From: Terriglobia bacterium
GTDB lineage: Bacteria; Acidobacteriota; Terriglobia; Terriglobales; Acidobacteriaceae
Reading direction: 5' to 3'
DNA: 64,000 nt
NCBI GenBank assembly: GCA_020073465.1
Contig: JAIQFC010000011.1
Span: forward strand, 1 to 64,000
Positions 16,568 through 24,389 of the stretch are shown one piece after another (positions within the stretch are counted from its first letter, which is position 1; every line of letters starts with the position of its first letter). The notes under the pieces are model-generated. The model searched no databases. It was not told the origin of the DNA and saw nothing but the letters and a program-made list of their open reading frames with translations. The position numbers and the translations under genes are program-made.

Positions 16568-17878
16568 TTACATCAGCGCGTAGAGATTCCCATCTGTGCT
16601 GCCGACGTAGACCACGTTGTCCACAACGACGGGCGACGACAGGATCGCTCCGACCGACATCATTCTGCCGACGCCGACGATCATGTCGTCGTAGAAGTCG
16701 GAGGCGAATGCGGCCTCATACTTCGGAGTGCCATCGGGCTTGGTGTAGGCGGGTCCATTCTGTTTCGAGCCATCGGTTTCAAACGCCCAGGCTGTTTTCT
16801 GCCCGGCCAGATCGATCGCGAAAAGCTTTCCCACGTGCGAGCCGATGTAAAGCATGTTTCCGGCAATGGCGGGCGAGGAGAACATGGGCCATCCCTGGAA
16901 CTTCAGCGAGAAAACGGGGCTGCCGGTCTTGGCATCAAGGGCATGAAACAAGCCCGAGTCGGAGGTCCCGAAGTACACCTTGCCACCGTTGAGCGCAGGT
17001 GAGCTGATGACCCAGGAACCGTGATTGGGGAACGACCATTTCTTCTGTCCCGTGGCGGCGTCCAAAGCGTAGAAATTCGAGTCGCGGCAACCGAAGTAGA
17101 CGGTGCCGTCGGCGACTGCCGCCGAAGACTGAATGCCGACCTGGTTGTGAATGTTGGGATCGTCCCCCGTCTTGAAACGCCAGTTCTCTTTTCCAGTGGC
17201 CGCGTCAATCGCATAGAAGTAGCTGTCCCAGCTCCCGACGAACACCGTGCCATCGGCGATTGCCGGCGAGGCGTGAACCACGTCGCCCGTCATGAATTTC
17301 CAGTTCAATGCGCCTGAGGCCGCATTCAGCGAGTAGATGTTGCCATCTCCACTGCCAAACACCACAGCGCCATTCCAGACTGCTGGGGAGGAAAGGAAGA
17401 AGTCGAACGGGTCGGGCATGGTTTCGGCGACCGGCTGCGAACCGTGCAAGTGTTTGGCGGCGAATCTCCGCTCGCCTCCGGTTTGGAACTTCCATTTCAG
17501 CTGGCCAGTCGCAGCGTCAACGGCGTAGAAATTGGCGTCGTACGCGCTGAAATAAACGAGCCCGTTCGACACCGCGGGAGATGAAACCACGCGGCTCTGG
17601 GCATCGAACTTCCACTTCTGTGTTCCAGAATCCAGGGCAAGGGCATAGAGATTCCCATCGGCGCTGCCGACGTAGATCGTTCCGTCGGCCACGGCGGGCG
17701 AGGAAATCACGTAACCGCCAGTGTGGAACTTCCACTTGACCCGGCTGAACTGCGCCACTCCTGGCGCGTCATAGACGGCACTGTGCTGCGAGTTGCCCCG
17801 GAATACTGCGGGATCAAGACAAAAGGCTGCTGAAACAGACAGGAGGAGAATACAGAGCAGCAGGGGTTTGCGTAACAT
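16568..17878 (-). CDS. Exported PQQ-type beta-propeller protein
   Basis: 436 residues from the ATG at 17878 (MLRKPLLLCILLLSVSAAFC), which gives a clear signal peptide, and GGTGGA lies upstream. The body is a run of PQQ/WD-like blades, each of the form SSPAVADGTVYVGSxDGNLYALDAATG followed by KWKF. At least seven blades can be read. It lacks the catalytic residues of quinoprotein alcohol dehydrogenases and resembles BamB-like or stand-alone propellers. The role is probably periplasmic scaffolding or ligand binding; the substrate is unknown. Confidence 0.85.
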   Translation of the reverse strand: MLRKPLLLCILLLSVSAAFCLDPAVFRGNSQHSAVYDAPGVAQFSRVKWKFHTGGYVISSPAVADGTIYVGSADGNLYALALDSGTQKWKFDAQSRVVSSPAVSNGLVYFSAYDANFYAVDAATGQLKWKFQTGGERRFAAKHLHGSQPVAETMPDPFDFFLSSPAVWNGAVVFGSGDGNIYSLNAASGALNWKFMTGDVVHASPAIADGTVFVGSWDSYFYAIDAATGKENWRFKTGDDPNIHNQVGIQSSAAVADGTVYFGCRDSNFYALDAATGQKKWSFPNHGSWVISSPALNGGKVYFGTSDSGLFHALDAKTGSPVFSLKFQGWPMFSSPAIAGNMLYIGSHVGKLFAIDLAGQKTAWAFETDGSKQNGPAYTKPDGTPKYEAAFASDFYDDMIVGVGRMMSVGAILSSPVVVDNVVYVGSTDGNLYALM

Positions 17879-18013
17879 GATCAGCGGTCCACCTTTCAGG
17901 CTGTAAAATCTGGGATCAGAGACGGCGAGGTGCGGGCTGTGCACGCTCGTTAGACGCGGCTGAACAGTTTCGGTTTAGGTGGAATCCCGTTCGGGCCGCG
18001 AAGGCTCCCAATC

Positions 18014-18568
18014 ATGAAGATTGAGGTCGTCGAAGGCGATATCACGGAGCAGGCAGACCTGGATGCCATCGTCAATGCGGCCAACACTGAGTTGATCCTG
18101 GGGTCGGGCGTGGCGGGGGCGATCTTCCGGCGCGGAGGAGCCGAAATTGACCGCGAAGGACAAGCTAAGGCTCCGATCAAGCTGGGAGAGGCTGCGGTCA
18201 CGGGTGCGGGACGGCTCCCGAACAAGTATGTGATCCACGCTGCAGCGATGGGATATCGCCCAGAGGATGCGCGGGTGCCCAAACGTAAGGGATCGCTTTC
18301 GAGCGCGGAAATCATTCGCGACGCCACGATGAATAGTCTGCGGCGTGCGGAGGAACTCAGACTGCAGAGCATCGCCTTCCCTGCTCTGGCCACCGGTGTA
18401 GCGGCGTTCCCTGTGAACGAGTGCGCAGTGGCGATGATCAAGGCGGTGCGAAAGTATGAACAGGAGCATCCGCAGAGTTCGATCAAGCTGGTGCGATTCG
18501 TGCTGTTTGGGGAGTCGGAGTACAAGACGTTTGCGGACGTGATGCGCTGTCTGCCCGGTGGCGAGTAG
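18014..18568 (+). CDS. Macro-domain protein (ADP-ribose hydrolase-like)
   Basis: 184 residues forming one macro domain: VVEGDITEQADLDAIVNAANTEL at the N-terminus, LGSGVAGAIFRRGG (ADP-ribose phosphate loop), and FPALATGVAAFPVNECA (second loop). The NAAN and GSGVAGAI motifs fit the MacroD/YmdB group that removes ADP-ribose or deacetylates O-acetyl-ADP-ribose. Cytosolic. GAAGG precedes the ATG. It is divergent from the PQQ gene and is followed by a palindromic repeat. Confidence 0.88.
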   Translation: MKIEVVEGDITEQADLDAIVNAANTELILGSGVAGAIFRRGGAEIDREGQAKAPIKLGEAAVTGAGRLPNKYVIHAAAMGYRPEDARVPKRKGSLSSAEIIRDATMNSLRRAEELRLQSIAFPALATGVAAFPVNECAVAMIKAVRKYEQEHPQSSIKLVRFVLFGESEYKTFADVMRCLPGGE

Positions 18569-18570
18569 CA

Positions 18571-18650
18571 GCGGCAGCAGGGCTTCGCCCTGCCCGACAG
18601 CCGGGAGCCTGCCCTGAGCGACGTCGAAGGGCGGCTGTCCCTACGTGTAC
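18571..18650. repeat. Palindromic repeat block after the macro-domain gene
   Basis: Stem GCAGGGC, loop TTC, GCCCTGC at 18577-18593, followed by a second imperfect stem GCCCT/AGGGC and an end GGCTGTCCCTACGTG, which resembles the ends of the 15361 and 37653 repeats. Confidence 0.5.
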
Positions 18651-18710
18651 CGTGGCGCCTTCTCATGAGTTGCCCGGGCACCTTCCATCAGCTACAAATA
18701 GGAACCATCC

Positions 18711-20021
18711 ATGGAATCACGACCTGCGGCGGCTTTGGACCGCACCAATGCGTTCGGCCGGCTGCTCAATATGTGGGTTCAAATCCGGGCTTCAACCTTC
18801 TGGACGGTGGCCATCGCCCTCCTTCTTCGCGTGGGCTGGATCATGGTTGGACATACCTACAGGTTCAAGACCACAGACAACAATTTCAGCTTTGGCTGGG
18901 AGATGGGGAGCGTTGGGGCGGCAATCGCGTCCGGACACGGATTCAGCAGTCCTTTTGGCCCTCCGACCGGGCCGACCGCGTGGGAACCGCCGCTTTATCC
19001 GTACCTGGTCGCGGGCGTGTTCAAAGTGTTCGGGATTTACTCGGCAGCGTCGGCGTTTGTGCTGCTTGCCATCAACAGCGTCTTCTCGGCGCTGACCTGC
19101 ATTCCGATTTTTCTCACGGGGCGGCGCGTCTTTTCAGAAAAGGTGGCGGTCGGTGCAGCCTGGACCTGGGCGCTTCTTCCCAATGTGATGTTCTGGTGCA
19201 CCAAGGCGGTGTGGGAGACGAGTTTGTCGGCGCTGCTCGTGGCGGTCTTGCTCTGGCTCGCCCTCACGATGGAGGATCGAGAGGGTTGGCTGCCGTGGCT
19301 CGAGTTTGGTCTGCTGTGGGGCATCGCCGCGTTGAACAGTACGACGCTGGTGTCGTTTCTGCCGGCTGCGGGGTTGTGGGCCTGGTATCGCCGTGCCAAA
19401 CGCGGCCGACCGTCGCTCGCTGGTGTGGTGCTCTCTTCGGTTGTTTTCTTTGCCTGCATCACGCCGTGGCTGGTGCGCAATTATGAAGTGTTTGGCAAAT
19501 TCATTTTCATTCGCGACAACTTTGGCGCCGAGCTGCGTCTGGGCAACGGCAACGGCGCGGACGGAACCTTGATGCTGTATCTAGACGCTACGCATGATGT
19601 CTACGCAATGCGACAGTTTCAGACGATGGGCGAGTTGCCATACATCGCGATGCGCAAGCAGCAAGCCCTCGACTACATCGAAGCCGACTATGGACGATTC
19701 GCCGGACTTTGCGTGAAACGATTCATCTACTTCTGGGCTGGTCCGCCGAAGGACACGCAACCGTGGTGGCTGAACCCGGCGAAGAACTCGTTGTTCCTGG
19801 CTTCGTCGGTGCTGATGTTCTGGGGACTGGGACGGGCGCTGCGATCGCGCAAACCCGGCGCCTGGCTACTGTTCTGGCTGGTCTTGCTTTATCCCGCGGT
19901 GTACTACGTTGTGTACTCCATCTCGCGCTACCGGCATCCGATTGAGCCGGTGATCGCGATTCTGTGCGTGTACTTGGTGACGGAAGCGCGTGGAAAAAAG
20001 GATGGGGCGGAGTCTTTGTAG
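18711..20021 (+). CDS. Membrane glycosyltransferase of the GT-C/GT39 type
   Basis: 436 residues with about nine to ten hydrophobic helices. Near the N-terminus, after the first helix, is an extracytoplasmic loop with AWEPPLYPYLVAGVFKVFG, the WxPPLYP pattern seen in dolichyl-phosphate-mannose-type transferases. These inner-membrane enzymes transfer sugars from polyprenyl phosphate on the periplasmic side. The usual first-loop acidic DE pair is not obvious, so the donor and activity are uncertain. AGGA precedes the ATG. Confidence 0.7.
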   Translation: MESRPAAALDRTNAFGRLLNMWVQIRASTFWTVAIALLLRVGWIMVGHTYRFKTTDNNFSFGWEMGSVGAAIASGHGFSSPFGPPTGPTAWEPPLYPYLVAGVFKVFGIYSAASAFVLLAINSVFSALTCIPIFLTGRRVFSEKVAVGAAWTWALLPNVMFWCTKAVWETSLSALLVAVLLWLALTMEDREGWLPWLEFGLLWGIAALNSTTLVSFLPAAGLWAWYRRAKRGRPSLAGVVLSSVVFFACITPWLVRNYEVFGKFIFIRDNFGAELRLGNGNGADGTLMLYLDATHDVYAMRQFQTMGELPYIAMRKQQALDYIEADYGRFAGLCVKRFIYFWAGPPKDTQPWWLNPAKNSLFLASSVLMFWGLGRALRSRKPGAWLLFWLVLLYPAVYYVVYSISRYRHPIEPVIAILCVYLVTEARGKKDGAESL

Positions 20022-20060
20022 CAATAGGCCCGTGTTCCAGTCTCAGCCTGACTCACAGAA

Positions 20061-20151
20061 CGATTGTCATCCTGAGCGAAGCGAAGGACCTATGCATTTT
20101 CTCGTTATCAGCAAGATGCATGGGTTCTTCGCTTCGCTCAGAATGACAACG
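20061..20151. repeat. REP-like long palindrome between convergent genes
   Basis: Left arm 20061-20097 and right arm 20116-20151 are inverted copies with only a few mismatches; both contain GTCATYCTGAGCGAAGCG. The arms are about 36 bases and the loop about 18. It fills most of the gap between the converging membrane-transferase and DUF5818-like genes and could act as a two-way transcript end. Confidence 0.8.
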
Positions 20152-20173
20152 ATCGATTTTGTTTTCGGCTCGA

Positions 20174-20554
20174 CTACCGCTGTTCTTCAAGATCAATCTT
20201 GATCACATGGATGTGGTTGGTCTTAGTGTCCAGAACGCCCGTGATCCTCACTTTCGCGCCTTCGAATCCGTGCACCAGATCTGGGCGATCGAGCCTGAAT
20301 ACGTCCTTCCCCGACGAAAGAACCAGTTCGCCTCCCAGATGCTCGATGCAGTATGTCGAACAGGTAGCAGCCGTCCCGCCCATGGACTTGGACTTCAGCA
20401 TCTCCTGGTGGGACCGGGTGAGCGAGTGCACATTCAATGCGCACTGGCTGTCGGAAATCTCTCCGCGGAAAACACGCGCAGTTTTCTCCTGGCTATAGGC
20501 AAGGGTTACCAGGGCCAGCATCCCCGCTGCGGTGCAGATTGCAATTCGATTCAT
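20174..20554 (-). CDS. Small exported protein, DUF5818-like
   Basis: 126 residues from MNRIAIC, with GGAG seven bases upstream. It has a signal peptide (about residues 1-21), then FRGEISDSQCALNVHS, CSTYCIEHLGGELVLSSG and a final IKIDLEEQR. Cysteines occur as DSxCA and CxxxC. This matches the pattern I associate with DUF5818 exported proteins of Acidobacteriota (DSxCA, H, CxxxC, GGxxVL). Last gene of a four-gene minus-strand group; it may bind a metal or assist the cupredoxin. Function unknown. Confidence 0.6.
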   Translation of the reverse strand: MNRIAICTAAGMLALVTLAYSQEKTARVFRGEISDSQCALNVHSLTRSHQEMLKSKSMGGTAATCSTYCIEHLGGELVLSSGKDVFRLDRPDLVHGFEGAKVRITGVLDTKTNHIHVIKIDLEEQR

Positions 20555-20571
20555 AGCAACTCCATTCATTC

Positions 20572-21000
20572 TCAGGGCAGCACGGTGAGTTTCATGTGCA
20601 TACCCTCGTGATCTTCACTGCAGATCACGGTGCAGACGACTTCGTATTCGCCTGGTTCGGCGGGAGCGGTGAGTTGGAACTCCTGCGTGCCGGGCTTGAA
20701 CAGCAGGTTCCAGCCGTCAACCTTGGAGCGATCCTTGGCTCGCAGCAGGGTGAAGCCGTGGATCGATCCATCCCGATTCCATGATTTTGCTCTGCGAGCG
20801 GTGACTCGCAGAAGCACTGGTTCGCCAGCCTTCACCGTAATCTCCGGATGGTGCTGGCCGGCAATCTTGTAGCGGCTGTCACTGTCCGCCACCAACTCGA
20901 TCACGTGCATCTGGGCGCTCGCGCGCAGCGCCAGCAGCGCGCTCGCGGCCCCGATCAGCACAACCTTACGACAGAATGTCACTGCTTTCTTCATCGGCAT
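20572..21000 (-). CDS. Exported cupredoxin with a CuA-type site
   Basis: 142 residues. A signal peptide ends near residue 29 (ALRASAQ). The fold is cupredoxin, with His81 in SIHGFTLL and a C-terminal C123-x3-C127-x3-H131-x2-M134 (CTVICSEDHEGM). This is the spacing of the binuclear CuA centre of cytochrome oxidase subunit II and nitrous-oxide reductase. It lacks the subunit-II transmembrane helices, so it would be a soluble periplasmic electron carrier. It lies 8 bases after the cytochrome c gene, so the two probably exchange electrons. No oxidase subunit I is nearby. Confidence 0.75.
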   Translation of the reverse strand: MPMKKAVTFCRKVVLIGAASALLALRASAQMHVIELVADSDSRYKIAGQHHPEITVKAGEPVLLRVTARRAKSWNRDGSIHGFTLLRAKDRSKVDGWNLLFKPGTQEFQLTAPAEPGEYEVVCTVICSEDHEGMHMKLTVLP

Positions 21001-21008
21001 CTTCCGAG

Positions 21009-21323
21009 TTACTGGGTCATGTAGAACAGGATCAGGCGCGTGTCCTCGTCGGTGATGGTGGCGCGCACTCGCATGTGGCGCACAACGGTCGACATTACGC
21101 GTGGAGGAAACTTCTGCGGGACGGCGTGGCAGCGTCCGCAGTTGGCGTGAAAACGCTGCTCGCCATCCAATCGCATGGAGTCGGCATCGGCGGCGTGCAC
21201 AACGGGAGTGCTGGTGGCGTCCTTCTTCGGCGGCCGGGCCCCTGCATAAACCGATGCACTTAGCCCGAGTGCACAGAGCAGCACAGTGATTCGAATTCTT
21301 GTCGGCCGTTCGCGAAGATTCAT
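21009..21323 (-). CDS. Exported monohaem cytochrome c
   Basis: 104 residues with an N-terminal signal segment (IRITVLLCALGLSASVYA) and one haem motif C62-G-R-C65-H66. Candidate distal ligands are methionines in the VVRHMRV segment or in FYMTQ at the end. The size fits a class I c-type domain. Its ATG overlaps the stop of the porin-like gene by four bases (ATGA), and the cupredoxin gene follows 8 bases later, so the three are co-translated. Confidence 0.85.
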   Translation of the reverse strand: MNLRERPTRIRITVLLCALGLSASVYAGARPPKKDATSTPVVHAADADSMRLDGEQRFHANCGRCHAVPQKFPPRVMSTVVRHMRVRATITDEDTRLILFYMTQ

Positions 21324-22402
21324 TGTGCCCCCACTCGTCCCAGAGGAAGCAGGAACCGGTACGCAATTCCAAAGGTCCAGAGATTGTAGTTACCCTGCGA
21401 ACTGAACTGTCGCCCGTAGCTAGCGGCACCCTTGAGACCATCCCGCAGGAAGTAGTTGATTCCGAAATCGGCCTCGCGAGTATTCGCTCCCGGAAGATCC
21501 TCATTGGAGCTGATCTCACCGGTGAAGAACTGCTGTGCGCGCGCGACCACCTCGGTGCGGCGCATCGCCTTCTGCCAAAATGAGGCCTGGCTCAGGCGAT
21601 ACGCGCCCTCGATCCAGTAGCCGCTGCCCTCAACCGAGCGGGCATATTCGGAGCGAAGGTTCAGCGGAACCTTCGCGGGCTGCCAGCCCATGTGGAATCC
21701 GAACGCATTCTTGCGGTCATCCTGCAAGACCTTCTGAAAGGACCCGCCGACCTCAAGACGCGGACCGGGCAGGAAAATGCCCAAGCGTCCTCCCACCTGG
21801 CGCTCGGACTCAACCCCGCTCACGCCAATGCTTGTGGCCGACACGTAGACGGCATAGTTCATATTGGCTGCGGCGTTGACCGGGAACCCGCCGCGCAGCA
21901 TAGCTCCGTCGCTCGATGCAGTGGCGATCGGAAGAATCAGAGGATCGGGCTGCAAGGCCCGAATCCAGATGGGATAGAGACGCTCGTTGAAAATTCCGAA
22001 CGGCGTAAGAAACCGGCCGGCCGTGATCGTGACGTAGGGATTGGCAATGTAGTCGACCTGGGCGTAGTCCAGGTGCTTATCGACCGGACCACCGTAGGGT
22101 CCACCACCGGGTGGACGCTGAAAGTTGCCCTCGAACTCGGCGCGCGATTCCACCAGCCAGCGGTCGCCTAGCGGCACGAGGAGAACAGGATTAATCTGGG
22201 TATTCAGCTCGTTTTGCCCGCCAGCGACGTTGGTGAAGTAACCGGCATTGCCGCTGAGGATGGGAACCGGCTTCTCTGTGCCCGATGATTGCGCCGCAGC
22301 CGGATCAGGAGCGAAGAAGAGAAGCAACAACAAAGCAGCGGCCGCAGGCAGAGCAGTCCTCTGCCAATGCCGAACTCCGGCCTTTTCCCACAAATACAAC
22401 AA
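21320..22402 (-). CDS. Predicted outer-membrane beta-barrel protein
   Basis: 360 residues with a signal peptide (ALPAAAALLLLLFFAPDPAAAQ) followed by alternating amphipathic strands rich in aromatic and glycine residues (YAQVDYIANPYVTITAGRF, NYFLRDGLKGAASYGRQF, FGIAYRFLLPLG). The DYAQVDY, TAGRFLTPFGIFNERLYP pattern is typical of porin-like phosphate or multi-solute barrels. TTG start with GGGG upstream, uncertain. It leads the group porin-like - cytochrome c - cupredoxin - DUF5818-like. Ligand unknown. Confidence 0.7.
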   Translation of the reverse strand: MLYLWEKAGVRHWQRTALPAAAALLLLLFFAPDPAAAQSSGTEKPVPILSGNAGYFTNVAGGQNELNTQINPVLLVPLGDRWLVESRAEFEGNFQRPPGGGPYGGPVDKHLDYAQVDYIANPYVTITAGRFLTPFGIFNERLYPIWIRALQPDPLILPIATASSDGAMLRGGFPVNAAANMNYAVYVSATSIGVSGVESERQVGGRLGIFLPGPRLEVGGSFQKVLQDDRKNAFGFHMGWQPAKVPLNLRSEYARSVEGSGYWIEGAYRLSQASFWQKAMRRTEVVARAQQFFTGEISSNEDLPGANTREADFGINYFLRDGLKGAASYGRQFSSQGNYNLWTFGIAYRFLLPLGRVGAQ

Positions 22403-22568
22403 GACTGACCCCAGTTAAGTTCTTGAGAGGATTGTCCTTCAGGCTGGTTCGGAGGGGAACATCACGGAGGTAATGTGCGTATCTAGGAGGGTGGGACTAA
22501 CCGGGCGCTCAATTCGCTTCTCACGAATCGCAAGTGGATGCGTCTAAAGCGTTGAAATGGAGGGAGTC

Positions 22569-23450
22569 ATGAACCGACATCGTGATGTTGCTACCTGGTT
22601 GGGCGCCGCTCTTGGAACTATCTGCGCACTGTTCGTTCTTGCCTTGGGGGCTCACGCGTCGGATCATCGCGGGGCCCTTACCGAGGAATTCCACCAGACC
22701 TACGCCCTTGCGCCGGACGGGCGGGTGGAACTTGACAACATCAACGGCCCGGTTCACATCTCCAGTTGGGAGCGGAACGAGGTTAAAGTCGACGCTGTGA
22801 AGTATGCCGACAGCAAAGAGCGGCTCGACGAGGCGAAAATCGAGGTCGACTCCAGCAAAGAGTACGTCTCCATTCGGACGCGGTATCCGAACCACGACCA
22901 TACCTGGAACTGGGGATCGCACAATAACCCGGCCAGCGTCGAGTACACGCTCACCGTGCCTCGCGGGGCGCGGCTCGATGAAATCAAGCTGATCAATGGA
23001 TCCCTGGATGTGACCGGCGTGAGCGGAGAAGTTCGAGCGTCGTGCATTAACGGAAGGCTGGAAGCGCACAATCTTTCGGGACGGACCAGTTTGTCGACGA
23101 TCAACGGCAGGCTGGATGCCCGGTTCGACCAACTTGCAGGATCGTCGGTGGAACTGAATTCGGTGAACGGCTCGGTCGAGTTGACGATTCCCTCAGACTC
23201 GAAGGCAGCGATTGAGGCCAGCACGGTCTCCGGCGGGATTGAGAACGACTTTGGGCTGCACGTGAACCATCACCGCTTCGTCGGACACGACCTGCGGGGC
23301 GAGTTGGGGAACGGCGGGACAAGGATCAAACTGTCCAATGTGAATGGCCGGATCGAAGTTCATCACGCGCAGGATGGGCGAACGCTGAGCCCAGTGAAGG
23401 ACCTGAGTCACCGCGACCGCGATGACGATGACGACGACAGCGAGATCTAG
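22569..23450 (+). CDS. DUF4097-type exported beta-helix protein
   Basis: 293 residues from ATG 22569 (GGAGGG six bases upstream). After a signal peptide it has repeated turns of the form INGxLDVxxVSGEVRASxINGRLEA, typical of the DUF4097 repeat that folds as a right-handed beta solenoid. The C-terminus is a charged Asp-rich tail (six consecutive Asp). Homologues are exported and often lie next to anti-sigma or PspC genes; none is here. Role unknown. Its stop is three bases from the convergent methyltransferase stop. Confidence 0.8.
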   Translation: MNRHRDVATWLGAALGTICALFVLALGAHASDHRGALTEEFHQTYALAPDGRVELDNINGPVHISSWERNEVKVDAVKYADSKERLDEAKIEVDSSKEYVSIRTRYPNHDHTWNWGSHNNPASVEYTLTVPRGARLDEIKLINGSLDVTGVSGEVRASCINGRLEAHNLSGRTSLSTINGRLDARFDQLAGSSVELNSVNGSVELTIPSDSKAAIEASTVSGGIENDFGLHVNHHRFVGHDLRGELGNGGTRIKLSNVNGRIEVHHAQDGRTLSPVKDLSHRDRDDDDDDSEI

Positions 23451-23453
23451 CGT

Positions 23454-24203
23454 TCAATAGATCGTGTATCCCGGAGCCGGGGTGCGCAGGTCGGGCTTGG
23501 AAGCCATCAGCAGCAACGCGCCCTCACGTTTAAAGGCCCGCAGATCGTCCAGACTGTGGAATGACTTGGTTTTGTAGTCGTCGGGAGTGGGCGTGTCGTC
23601 CGGGATACGGCGCGCCTCTATCTCTTCGAAGGCGTGCTTCTTCAAGAGCTCGACATATTCCGCCGCAGAGCGCACATGCACCGGCACTTTCAGCTTGTCG
23701 ACCCACTGCAGGGAGTATTGGTTTTCCTTGTAGAGATTGATCAGGATGAACAGCTTGCCCCGCGGGGCCATCACGCGAAACAACTCCATGAGCGCGCGGT
23801 CCTGATCGGGATAGTAGTAGAACGACTCCACCGACAGCACCTTGTCGAAGAAGTTCTCCTCCCACGGAATCTGTTGCGCCGATCCCCAGACGTAGAGAAT
23901 ATTCTCGAAGTCTCTTGAGGCCTCGCGGGCCTGACGCACCATCTCGTCGGAAACATCGAGGCCAACGACCTGTCCGAAGCCTTCCGGGCCCTCACCCACC
24001 AGCCGCGCGAGCAGGCGCGTGGCCCATCCCGAGCCGCAGCCCAGATCAAGCACACGCTCGCCGGGACGAAGATTCATCAAGCGAATCGTCTTCTCGGTGA
24101 TGTCGAGATGATGACGTTCCATCTTCTCGCCCTCACCTTCGGCGGCCCAGCGGTTGAATTCCAGTTGCAGCCTTTCGTCGGGAGTTTGAGGCCTATCGGG
24201 CAT
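23454..24203 (-). CDS. SAM-dependent methyltransferase
   Basis: 249 residues from MPDRPQ. Class I Rossmann fold with motif I LDLGCGSG at about 53-59, motif II VGLDVSDEMV, and a later FYYYPD segment. UbiE-like overall. The frame is open to an ATG at 24332 but the extra 43 residues look non-conserved. Substrate unknown; sequence alone does not link it to menaquinone methylation. Confidence 0.82.
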   Translation of the reverse strand: MPDRPQTPDERLQLEFNRWAAEGEGEKMERHHLDITEKTIRLMNLRPGERVLDLGCGSGWATRLLARLVGEGPEGFGQVVGLDVSDEMVRQAREASRDFENILYVWGSAQQIPWEENFFDKVLSVESFYYYPDQDRALMELFRVMAPRGKLFILINLYKENQYSLQWVDKLKVPVHVRSAAEYVELLKKHAFEEIEARRIPDDTPTPDDYKTKSFHSLDDLRAFKREGALLLMASKPDLRTPAPGYTIY

Positions 24204-24370
24204 TTGGGTTTCCGGGTGAATGCTCAAGATGCTCTGGCACATTTCTTTTTTACCACGAAGCACCAGACGATTCTTATCGGGACGATTCCCAGCAGAAATC
24301 GGCGGATCTTGAAAGCATCCCGACTCTGCCATTGACTCCTCCGCTGGGCGGACCTACGATTTGCCTGTGG

Positions 24371-24389
24371 GGGGAAGGAGACCTTCCCC
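24371..24389 (+). promoter_or_regulatory. Perfect hairpin hiding the kinase ribosome-binding site
   Basis: GGGGAAGG, loop AGA, CCTTCCCC, directly followed by the GTG start at 24390. The AAGGAG ribosome-binding site lies in the 5' stem and loop, so folding would block initiation. Confidence 0.55.

Noticed and set aside
18774-18790. tRNA T-loop-like sequence (GGTTCAAATCC)
   Set aside because: Inside a glycosyltransferase gene, with no cloverleaf around it.
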